A stretch of 64,000 nucleotides of DNA from Xiphias gladius. Taxonomy: Eukaryota; Chordata; Actinopteri; Istiophoriformes; Xiphiidae. Below are positions 21,926 through 32,800 of the stretch, one piece after another (within the stretch, counting starts at the first letter, position 1; each line of letters opens with the position of its first letter). The notes beneath the pieces were generated by a model. It did not search any database, was not told where the DNA came from, and saw only the letters and a list, made by a program, of their open reading frames with translations. The stretch covers positions 25,739,206-25,803,205 of the forward strand of contig NC_053417.1 in assembly GCF_016859285.1 (NCBI RefSeq), read 5' to 3'. Both the position numbers and the translations under genes were made by a program.

Positions 21926-24900
21926 CACATGTTGAAGGGTGGGTCAGCGTGAGATCACGTTGACATGGGTGTGTCACAGTCCTCGGTGTTTCAGCGTTTT
22001 CATCCGCGTCATACTTTGCCATCTGGGTGAACTTTCGACAAGTGTCAATCCATCGGCGCGGATCGGCGTAACGTGCGTCCTGCCGCGCCATTAAAACCCA
22101 CTTCGTTCCATTTGGTTTAAAGACAAAAAAACAAAAAAAATCAATTCATGGATTCACAGAGTTGACTTTGAGTCTTCAGATGTTAATGACATTGTCAAGT
22201 CCATCCATCTCAAGTTTTACAGTTTTGATGTTTTCGTGTTTTCTGAGGGCCATACGTGTCCCCGAATCAGTTTGTTTGCATTTATGTCCAAGAGGCAACA
22301 TTTCCGAGAAACGATCAAATTGCATTCTGACTTTGTCCTTTCACTTTTATTCATTATTATTTCTATTATTTGTTGCCCCTTCAGCTGGAATTAACACATG
22401 GAAATCACCAAAGCAGAGGAGTGAGAAACTGGGAGAGGAGTGCTCTCCTGCAGCCCCTCTGCTCAGCACTTCCCACCCTGTAAATGTTTATGACCCTGGC
22501 CCAGATTGAATCTCAGATTTGAAGGATTGGCCCCCCTGTTGACTCACAGCTTGATGGTGACTGCTAAGCTCTCCCTATCTCTTTGTTTATTGTGTCTCAA
22601 ATTCTTCAAGTTTGACCTCTTCATGCCCAAAAGTGCAATTGCTTTTGATAAACACGCAAAAAAAAAAATGAAAAAAATGAATGAATAGAGGTCAGAGGAG
22701 TTGTGGGGTCTTCTCCTCTCAAAACATCTCTAAAAGCGGTAAATCAGTTGTTGTGCTTTACTTTCTCAATAATGTGTGACTTCAGCTCTCCAGGCTTGTT
22801 ATTGCACAGACTCATCTTGCTGGCTGATTAGATGTGAGTGAGAAGTGGACACTGTGGGGTTCTCTTCATACTCTGAGTCCCCCCCCACACACACACACAC
22901 ACACCCTATTGTTTATTGATGGAGGCAGTTGTCATAGTCGTGCAATAACAAAAGCCTGACTATTGCCGTGTTTACCTCTGCACAGGAACCACTGGGCAAT
23001 TCTCCATTAAATTACAGCCATGTGTGGGCCACTGATCTCTCTCCCCTCACCCGCCACAGCTCCTGCACCAGAGATACGGACACACCCACGCAGATCACAC
23101 ACTCAGGGTAGAGTGGGATATTAGACTGCTTCCATCACTATAAACCAGGACCTCAAAAAAACAAAACAAAAAACAAACAAACACATAAACACATTGGCTT
23201 TCTTTCTGTCGCCACCTGTAAGAAAACGTCGGAAAAGTATCGCAAAGAATCCGCGGCTACAATAATCCTGAGCAGAATTATTATCCAAAACTAAATTCAA
23301 AGAATTCATGACCGGAGCAGAAGTTGTTTGTGGAATGCTGTGGCACGTAATTTCCTTCAGCCCCAACCCCCCAACCCTTTCAGTCAATGGTGTGAGACAA
23401 ATAAGCAGTCATCTTGTTATCTCCAAAGACACAGATCTGGCTTAAAGACAGAGTCATTTATGCTTCCTGTTTCACCCAGGTGTTACAACCATTTCCAGTT
23501 AAACCCTTAACTTGCAAATGGCTCTGTTGAATTTGATTTTGTGCTCTTGCCGGATTTTGTTGCCGTCACATTTTACAGGTCCCCTTCAGACGTTTTTTAA
23601 GACGTCTAAAAAAAATACCGGGGTTTTGACAAGTAAATTGTGTTTGACCATCTGATTTTACTACGAAAAGTGATTATTATTCAGTTGAAAAAAATCTTTA
23701 AAATTACTCCTGCTCCCTCTTCCTCACTGAAAAATCCACAATCTATGAATGTATAGATACATTGCATTGTGTATTAAAAATGTAATGATTATAGATGCAC
23801 TGTGTTTCTACATCTGTGTGGCCAGTCGACCACCGGCTACCTGCGGCCTGACAGTATGACTCATGTGTAATCATTTTCAAAAGAGCAACATTCAGTGAGG
23901 GAAAAACAATATTGGTACAGCAGACAAACATCCAATACCTTTCACCTCAGTGCCCTCAGTCTCTATTCTAGGCTGATGTTACCAAACAAAAGACTAAATA
24001 CATGTGTTCATGAAAAGGAGGACATTTGAAAGGGTGTTTGCTGATCAATAATGAAAACAGTCTGACGCTAGAGCAATTGCCGTGAGCCTCCACACTTGTA
24101 TTTGCTAGATAATGCCACGTTTTAGATGACTGTGCAATCGCTGAAAACAGAGTTTGGCAGGGGAAAATTGCTGAAGTCTTAACAGTGCTCTCATAGAAAA
24201 AAAAAAAAAAAAAAGGTTGCATTGATTGCCCACAAGCAAAGCTCATGCTGCGATATGGCTGATATGAATGGGGGGGGGAAAAAAAAAAAATACAGTAACA
24301 ACAAAAGGTCACCCGGACTGTTTTCATTTGTGCTTGCCTGTCCCTCAGCATCGCTTACCCTTTCCACGGGAATCAAGTCTTGCATTAAAAAATAAAAAAA
24401 AACTAAACAAAAAAATTTTCCCTTTGTCCTTTGTGTGAGTTTAATGACGTTATTTATGACTACAAGGGAGGAAATGTTTTTAGGGGCACCTGAAGAAAAC
24501 CAACAAAGGATAAAATAATAAAACAGGATCTAGGAAAAACACCCAGAAGAAATCCTGATGTCAATGAGCGAGAACCTGGTCAACCATTAAAAGGGCTATT
24601 TTTGGTGTCCCGCTGCCGCCGAGGAGAACCCGTCTGGAACGGTGAGAAGTGAACCGACTGGCTGTGTTTCCAGGTCTTCAGAGAGAGAAAAAAAAGGCTG
24701 CTTTTCACCGTGTATCTCCAGTAGGCAGCCCACTATTTGCAGTCTAACACATGTCCTGTGTGTGTCCCAGTGCAAGGGACTCAGGACTTTACTGAAATGT
24801 CATCATGAATGTTGGGAGGGTACGACAGGTTATGGTGTTTCCTGGCGCCTTTTGCACAAATAGTTGATCACAAACTATTTGAATCTGACTATTTGTTTTT

Positions 24901-27704
24901 GCGGAGGGAATAATAACTACTTCGGAAGTGTTTTAAGACATATAAACATGACTCTGGTTTGAATAATGGTTCCTCTCCGATGGGGTTTATCCACAAAAAT
25001 GCACTAAACTAGTTAAAACGCAATATGTACTCCCACTCTGTCACTGAAAAATACAGTATGTAAATACGTTGTAACTTCAAAAGCTGAACTGCTGAACTTG
25101 TCCTCACTGAAAGGTCCGTCTGTCATTGTATGCGCAGGTTTAAGGTTTCCACCGGTTTCAAGCTACTTGTGGTGTCACAAAAAAATCGCGCCAGCACATC
25201 TAAAAGCTCAGATCTAGGGCGGCAGCGTTAGCGGGTCAATTCGGAAGCAAACTCGAATTTGGCATAGCGGAGGTCAAACATCCGGAGGAGGCGACGCTGA
25301 GCGAATCACGTTTCCGAGAGGAGGGGAACTTCAAGTTATTTTAGTTTTGCTTGGGATTTAGCAAACCCCTAGTCAAATCCACTCATTCTGTATTCTCATA
25401 CAAACATGAGGTTGAGTAAAGCAGGCACTTTTCATAAAAATAGAGCTTGTTTTAACAACAGCACTGGCTATCACACTGATGTGAAATAGCTCCTCTTCCC
25501 AAGTGGGTCTGTGCCTTTCATCTTTTACTGAGTCCTAAAAAACACATGTTCAATTCACAATTCCTCAGCAAGTGTCAGGGACTGTTATTGTTTGTCCACT
25601 GCAAGGTCGTCGTAAAGCCCCGGGCCAGCGACACATCTGCGAAACCTAACGTCTCTCCATCTCGCAGCATTCTCCTGCGTGAACTCCAGAAGGACTGTAG
25701 AGGAGCAAAATGTCAGGACGTGGAAAACCGCTCCGTGATTTGCAACCGGCCGAGGGCCGATGGCAAACGGCTCGGTTTGTCCGTTTACGAGGTCTCTCGT
25801 ACGTGAGCAGCGTGGAGTCCCTATTGTCAGATGCGTGGCCTGGTCAAGGGGAAACAGTATTACGTTTGCTCTCTGCGCCATTTCAAAAAAATGACATAAC
25901 TCACGCTGACCAGCGCAAAATGATCACAATGGATCACTTTAAAAGAAGAAAAAAGAAAGAAGAAAAAAGAAAGAACAGCCAAGGACCAATCAGCAAGGTG
26001 GACGTCCGTTCTTTCATATAATCATTTTCTTCATAGATTGCGTGTGCCAAGCTCAAAACTGTTTTTTTTTTGTTGGTTTGTTTGATATTTCACCGCTGCT
26101 TTTACGGTATTTCAGCTTTACCGTATGAGTTCATTATTTAATTTAAAAAAAAGGGACAGGTTATCCAGCCGATATCCCTCTGGGTTCCCACAAGTGCAGT
26201 TTTACGACCGCACACAGTTTGAGTTGTTTAGATTGAACGTGGAAGAACCAGCGTATTCAAGCATAGCTTCTTATTGGGGCAATAAACCGTCTAGACAGAG
26301 CTCCTCTCTTTTTCACCTTCAGCCGGGCCCTTAAAGGGCATTTGTTTATCTGAATGTATTGGCTTGTCTTTGTCTCACACTTATCAGCTGTGGGATTATA
26401 TAACACATGCTGGGGCATTTTGGACGGAAATGCTTCCGCCAAATGGCCCAATATCGCGGATAATGTAATAATGTTTAAAAATCGCGTTCCACGGTTTATT
26501 TCAGTTCGTCTGCAGCTTTGCGATACGGTAGTTGTAAAGCTAGCTTCGCAACCAGTGACCCTTTTCTAAAAGCGACGAGGCCAACGGCGATTTTCTATTC
26601 TCATGTCCGTCGTAAGCCGCCAACATGGGAGCAAACGTTCATCACGAGCTACCGGAGCCGACAGCGGGGCCTCACAATGGCCTGCTCTCTCCGACCAGCG
26701 GGCTAAACTGAAAAGATTTTCCGTTTGAAGACAATCACGTCCTCACACTTGAGAGGCTGCAACCAGCCGGTGTTTGATAGTTTTTACCTGATAAGCGACT
26801 TCAACAGTTAAATGATTGAAATGATGAGAATTACGAATTAAGAATCAATCTTTGTTCCATCAACAAATCGATCAATACTCTTCTAACGTTGTGTTCATCG
26901 CTTTTATTTTGTTTTTGTCTCCCTAGTTTCATTTCTTACATCAGGATTGGCTCCAAACTTTGCATACATTTTCACACTCCCTCTTCCTCGATCTTTTAAT
27001 GTTCGCGTCCGATTTCTTTTAAAGCTGAACCGTCCGTAAGGCACTTTGTGAATTGTGAATTGTGCTACACACACACACACACAGGAGTGTTTCTGCTTTA
27101 TTGTGAAAGGAGGGCGTTGTGTGTTCATCTTGCCTCCGCTTTAATCCCTTGATTTAACTCTTTTGACTCTGCTTTGCGCACAAGCGTTCGATTTTCTCCC
27201 ACGCTGTCGTTTACTCTCCGATGACTTTTAAGTTTAATATAATTCTTGTTTTATCACAGTGTCTCATTAGGAATTATTTTTTTTGTTTTCCACAAAATAG
27301 ACTATTCCCAGACTTCACTGATCTCAGCTGACCCCTCAGTGTGATAGGCCCTTGCTAGGTCACATTCCCCTCAAAAAAAAAAAAAAATCCTGTCTGCACT
27401 GCAGAATGTAACCTGAGAGAATATGAACGGTGCGAGTGAAGCAGGTTATATGTCCTGCGTGACTACAAATATCATTCTTTTTTTTTTAATGCTGGGAGAT
27501 TTTTAAACCAGAAGAGGGGCCCGGAGTTGAGCCGGGGTGACATAAACCCAGTTTTCTCGTTGACCATGTCAGGATCCTCACCGTCCACAGCTTTGAAAAC
27601 AATTCATAAGAGTGTGTGATTAAAGCGTCGCCAGTTGATGTAATGTTGGGTTATTGATGAGCTGGTGATCCATTCGGTTGTTCCACTGCACCTGTCCAAA
27701 GCGC
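20731..27704. other. Intergenic upstream of the sall4 array, no gene supported
   Basis: About 7 kb with microsatellites (21893-21922 GT; 22887-22904 CA; 27067-27083 CA), several A/T/G homopolymers (for example around 24195-24290) and otherwise unique sequence. ORFs up to about 140 codons (20889-21320, 25710-26021) have no recognisable domain, and I reject them as genes. Given its position it may hold sall4 enhancers, but I cannot point to one with confidence. Confidence 0.4.
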
Positions 27705-29695
27705 TTTTTTCTTTTTTTTTACATTCACGAACAAGGAACAGAGCGATGAGGTTGGGTGTTATTAACCCTGCCTCCGCCCCTGCAGCCCGTCCACTAGCGT
27801 GGCTCCTCCCGCCCCCTCCCGGCACTCCGCGCCGCTCATCCATAGGGAGCACATTTGAATAATGTGTGAGCGCTTGGACCGGAGCCAATCAGCTGTCGGG
27901 GGACCGTGATAAATCGCAATGCATTATTGATAATAATAATTACGTCGACATGCGCATTTCTACTTGAGGGGGGGCTCAAATTTTTTTTTTTTTTTAAATT
28001 CACGAACAAGGAACAGAGCGATGAGGTTGGGTGTTATTAACCCTGCCTCCGCCCCTGCAGCCCGTCCACTAGCGTGGCTCCTCCCGCCCCCTCCCGGCAC
28101 TCCGCGCCGCTCATCCATAGGGAGCACATTTGAATAATGTGTGAGCGCTTGGACCGGAGCCAATCAGCTGTCGGGGGACCGTGATAAATCGCAATGCATT
28201 ATTGATAATAATAATTACGTCGACATGCGCATTTCTACTTGAGGGGGGGCTCAAATTTTTTTTTTTTTTTAAATTCACGAACAAGGAACAGAGCGATGAG
28301 GTTGGGTGTTATTAACCCTGCCTCCGCCCCTGCAGCCCGTCCACTAGCGTGGCTCCTCCCGCCCCCTCCCGGCACTCCGCGCCGCTCATCCATAGGGAGC
28401 ACATTTGAATAATGTGTGAGCGCTTGGACCGGAGCCAATCAGCTGTCGGGGGACCGTGATAAATCGCAATGCATTATTGATAATAATAATTACGTCGACA
28501 TGCGCATTTCTACTTGAGGGGGCTCAAATTTTTTTTTTTTTTTAAATTCACGAACAAGGAACAGAGCGATGAGGTTGGGTGTTATTAACCCTGCCTCCGC
28601 CCCTGCAGCCCGTCCACTAGCGTGGCTCCACCCGCCCCCTCCCGGCACTCCGCGCCGCTCATCCATAGGGAGCACATTTGAATAATGTGAGCGCTTGGAC
28701 CGGAGCCAATCAGCTGTCGGGGACCGTGATAAATCGCAATGCATTATTGATAATAATAATTACGTCGACATGCGCATTTCTACTTGAGGGGGCTCAAATT
28801 TTTTTTTTTTTTTGCTTTTTTTTTTAAATTCACGAACAAGGAACAGAGCGATGAGGTTGGGTGTTATTAACCCTGCCTCCGCCCCTGCAGCCCGTCCACT
28901 AGCGTGGCTCCTCCCGCCCCCTCCCGGCACTCCGCGCCGCTCATCCATAGGGAGCACATTTGAATAATGTGTGAGCGCTTGGACCGGAGCCAATCAGCTG
29001 TCGGGGGACCGTGATAAATCGCAATGCATTATTGATAATAATAATTACGTCGACATGCGCATTTCTACTTGAGGGGGGGCTCAAATTTTTCTTTTTTTTT
29101 TAAATTCACGAACAAGGAACAGAGCGATGAGGTTGGGTGTTATTAACCCTGCCTCCGCCCCTGCAGCCCGTCCACTAGCGTGGCTCCTCCCGCCCCCTCC
29201 CGGCACTCCGCGCCGCTCATCCATAGGGAGCACATTTGAATAATGTGAGCGCTTGGACCGGAGCCAATCAGCTGTCGGGGACCGTGATAAATCGCAATGC
29301 ATTATTGATAATAATAATTACGTCGACATGCGCATTTCTACTTGAGGGGGCTCAAATTTCTTTTTTTTTTAAAATTAACGAACAAGGAACAGAGCGATTA
29401 GGTTGGGTGTTATTAACCCTGCCTAACAAGGAACAGAGCGATGAGGTTGGGTGTTATTAACCCTGCCTCCGCCCCTGCAGCCCGTCCACTAGCGTGGCTC
29501 CTCCCGCCCCCTCCCGGCACTCCGCGCCGCTCATCCATAGGGAGCACATTTGAATAATGTGTGAGCGCTTGGACCGGAGCCAATCAGCTGTCGGGGGACC
29601 GTGATAAATCGCAATGCATTATTGATAATAATAATTACGTCGACATGCGCATTTCTACTTGAGGGGGGGCTCAAATTTTTTTTTTTTTTTTTTTT
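27705..29695. repeat. Tandem array of a ~275-bp promoter-like unit: 7 full copies + 1 partial
   Basis: Anchored on ACGAACAAGGAACAGAGCG, units begin at about 27726, 28001, 28276, 28549, 28831, 29107, 29377 (only 48 bp) and 29425. Spacing is 273-282 bp, and copies differ mainly in short G and T runs. Each full unit holds CT-rich GC boxes (CCTCCGCCCC, CCCGCCCCCTCCC), a consensus NF-Y box (AGCCAATCAG), the palindrome AATGCATT, an AT-rich block (ATTGATAATAATAATTACG), a GCGCAT word and a T tract. The array ends 77 bp before the sall4 ATG. It looks like the sall4 proximal promoter or an adjacent enhancer, amplified locally. Each copy also gives the same minus-strand ORF (MAPVQALTHYSNVL...), a by-product of sequence identity. 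Confidence 0.95.
29425..29695 (+). promoter_or_regulatory. Last array unit = probable sall4 proximal promoter
   Basis: This is the array copy nearest the gene. Its CCAAT box at 29580-29584 is about 190 bp upstream of the sall4 start codon, a normal distance for a TATA-less NF-Y/Sp1 promoter with a short leader. GC boxes lie just upstream (about 29463-29520). I infer that transcription starts downstream of the CCAAT box, within this unit or in 29696-29772. Confidence 0.45.
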
Positions 29696-29761
29696 CCCCC
29701 CCTAAGCAGAAGAACTTGTTGAAGAAGGGGAGGAAAAATTGCGTGTAACTCTTTGCTCCTG

Positions 29762-29839
29762 ATGGTTGCACCATGTCGAGGCGCAAGCAAGCCAAGCCGC
29801 AGCACATCAACTCCGACGAGCCCGGGTCGCTTGAAAACG
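29762..29839 (+). other. Overlapping upstream ORF of sall4 (first part)
   Basis: An out-of-frame ATG lies 11 bases before the sall4 ATG. Its frame stays open through exon 1 (26 codons) and, after the exon 1-2 splice, for 14 more codons to a TGA at 32354-32356, giving a 40-codon uORF that overlaps the main start. Its context is weak at -3 (C) with G at +4. The main ATG has A at -3. Such a uORF could lower or tune SALL4 translation. Confidence 0.4.
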
Positions 29840-32800
29840 GTGAGTTTCCACGCTCGCCCCGGAAGACCCGGCGCCGGGGTCCCCGAGCCGCGACATTTTA
29901 TCTCTAAAGTTGGGGGCTGACTTTTTTTTTTTTTTTAATACATCGTTCCCCTCTCGCACTTTGACCTGTTGCCGTGCCTGCGAATTGACCAGGAGCTTTG
30001 AGCTCAGCGGCGGAGCTGGAAAGCGACACATCCATTAAATAGTTTTAAACACAATACAGGTGCCTGACCGGGGGTCGCTTTTCTTTTCCCCACTTTTCTC
30101 TCTCTCAGACGATCCAGTGACAGAGTCCGTGTTTGTAACTTTTATAAATATCGACTGCTTGTATGTGTTTTCTTTCCTCGTGGGTAAAGCCGAAGACGAT
30201 GAATCCTTCTTAGATTCACTGGGGCGTGTGTGTGACTACCTGTTGGTTTTGCCTTGTTATTTTTTTTCGGTGATACATTGTAGACTTACTCTGGAAGCTG
30301 TGTGGCAAAGAGTGACCGCATATACCGGCCAGGTTTTCTCACGTGTGTGTGTGTGTGTGTGTGTCTCTGGCTTTTTCTTCTCTTTTCCCTTCATTTTCAT
30401 TCAGAAATGGCCAAACCGGCCTCGTTTATCACCAAACATCACTTTGACCGGTTGGAAATGTCCCTTCTGTTCTTTCGACTGAATTTTAGATGGGTATTGT
30501 TACGGTTGCCATTGTTTATCGTGCTGTAATTTGTAGATGATCCAAGTTTTCCTTTCCCCCACTTTTGCTTGGTATTTTTGCTGTCTATCTAAAGTATCAG
30601 CCTATGTGTACATATCTTACATTGAAACGGAGGCATTTGTTTGCAAGTGTGCGCCGAAAATCGAAGTTTTAAACAAAGGTGGCCAAAAAGCTGTATGAAA
30701 TGTGACTCTGGAGCAAGCTGACCTGAAGGCAATAAATCCCCCAGTTTAATGCATGACTGTTTCCTTTCGTACATATGTGGAGAGGTGGGGGATGGAGCAG
30801 TGGCCCTTTTTTTTTTTTTTTGTGGAGACTTGGGTGGGGGGTGCGTTTTTTGGTGTTGCCATATGCAAGTTCCAGGGCCGTACCAGGACAGACCTCACCT
30901 TTTTTTTTTTGTTTATAATTGGGGGAAACTCGGGCGACACGGTGCCCGCAGAGCCGCTGAGTTGTGTTGTGTGTTGTGTTTTTTGAGTTGTGTCCGCCGT
31001 CGGATTACACATTGTTGTGTAACGAACGGCTACTTTCCGTGCGTATCACACGAGCGCCCATGAGCTGGCTGACTGGGTCTGACCTCGTGTACCCCACCAA
31101 AGGTGATAGGATGCAGGTCATGCGCCGTCAAGTGGTAAACCAGAGCGTTGCCCCCATTTTTTTTTTCTTTAACACGTACACATTTGGTTGCAAGTTTTTT
31201 GGATTTTTCAAATGGCAGCACACGCTCTTCAGTTACATCTCGTCTGCAGCGAGCCCGTCGAAGTGGACGCCTCAGAGCGGCTGCGTTTTTACAGTGTACC
31301 AATGTGGGTGGCTGGGCCATGGTTAACGTTTCCTCATGGATCGAAACGTGATGCAGTAGGCAACTTTTTTTTTTTTTTTTTTCTCGAGGTGACACCGCTT
31401 CATTGCCTCCTGGTGAGCAATTAACAAGTCCAACAGTTTCCTTGGGCAAATGCAAACAGGTGGTCTACCCCCTTTCTCTGGAGCATTAGCATTTAACAAT
31501 ACACCCAGTTGTGAAATGGCCTCTTGGTTAGCAGACAAATTAAAATGCACACTTGGAGCACTTATCAGGCTTTCACAGGCTGTGAACATACTTGAAAGTA
31601 ATCAACATTAGATTAGCCTACCCTTTTTCTTTTTATCCCTTTTTATCCCATGTTTGCATAGTAAACCTAGTCTTGTATTTTCCTGTCTACTCTAAACTGG
31701 GACATCAAATTCAGTCTATGAGTTTATTGAGATGCATTCTTTTTTTGAGGAACAAACCCTTTTCTGGATTCTAGTTTGGGATTTGTCACAAGTATTGCCA
31801 CACGCATGGTCCTGGAAACAGATCTGGTTTTTTTAGAAAGTGGTTGGGGGCTTATTTCAGAAACCCAGTAATTGACTGCCCACTCGCTCTTTGTCTTCCT
31901 AGACATTGTTCTGGGTAATGTCAAAGGTAGATGATTGCCCTCTGCTGGCCCTGTGGACAAAGGGCAAACTCACTTACCTAGGGGGACTGGACAAATTAAG
32001 AGAGGGGTATTTTACAAGATTATGTAATTCAACAGGCACTACAAACTAAAGTCTCAAAAGTTATAGAATCAAATCAACACCTCGTAAAATGGCAACAAAA
32101 GTTTAACATAAGCCTCATAAATTTAAATAGATTGCAAGGCTGTTGTACTGGATTTATTATGAAACTGTAGTGGGGTCTTTACTTTTACTTATTATCACAA
32201 TTACCAGTAATGCTGTTTTTTGAAATGTATTAACTTATTAATTAATTTTATTGGTCAAATATAACTGTGTGAAGAGCATTCATTTAAGTCCTGTTATCCT
32301 CTTGTTCTTAGGGATTCTTCGAGATGATCAAGCTCAGGAGACTGGAAACCAAGTGAAAAGGTTCAGAATGGATGAGACCAGGGTCTGCAACAAGTGTTGT
32401 GCTGAATTCTTTGATGAAGCAGAATTTCTTGAGCATGAGAAAAATTGCACTAAAAGTCAGCAAGTGGTCATCATGAAAGATGGAGATGGCAATGAAGTGC
32501 CTGAGGAATATTCACAAGGTTCTCCAGAAGGCCTCACCAGTGACCACGATGATAGCCAGTCCAGTAGTCATTCCCTATCAAATGTTACTGCAGACCATTT
32601 GGAAAGAGCAGAGGAAGAGTCTAGCATGAATGCAGAGGACTCAGGACAACAGGATCATGCAGAGATGTCCGTGAGTCCCGAGATTACTTTCCACCCCTCA
32701 CCCAAAATGCAAGATTCAAATGTCACTCTTGAAACCATGGCAGACACTAAAGTGGCTGTCTCCCAACATTCTTCGACTAATACATCTCTGACCTCGTCAC

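Noticed and set aside
27604..29302. Repeated minus-strand ORFs beginning MAPVQALTHYSNVL in each array unit
   Set aside because: They are identical because the DNA units are identical, they run into the T/A tract (poly-Lys end), and they overlap the promoter-like motifs. There is no sign of coding selection.
27705..29695. Regular repeat array considered as CRISPR or satellite
   Set aside because: Units are ~275 bp and head-to-tail with no spacers, in a vertebrate locus. The copy number is too low for a satellite. It is a local tandem duplication.
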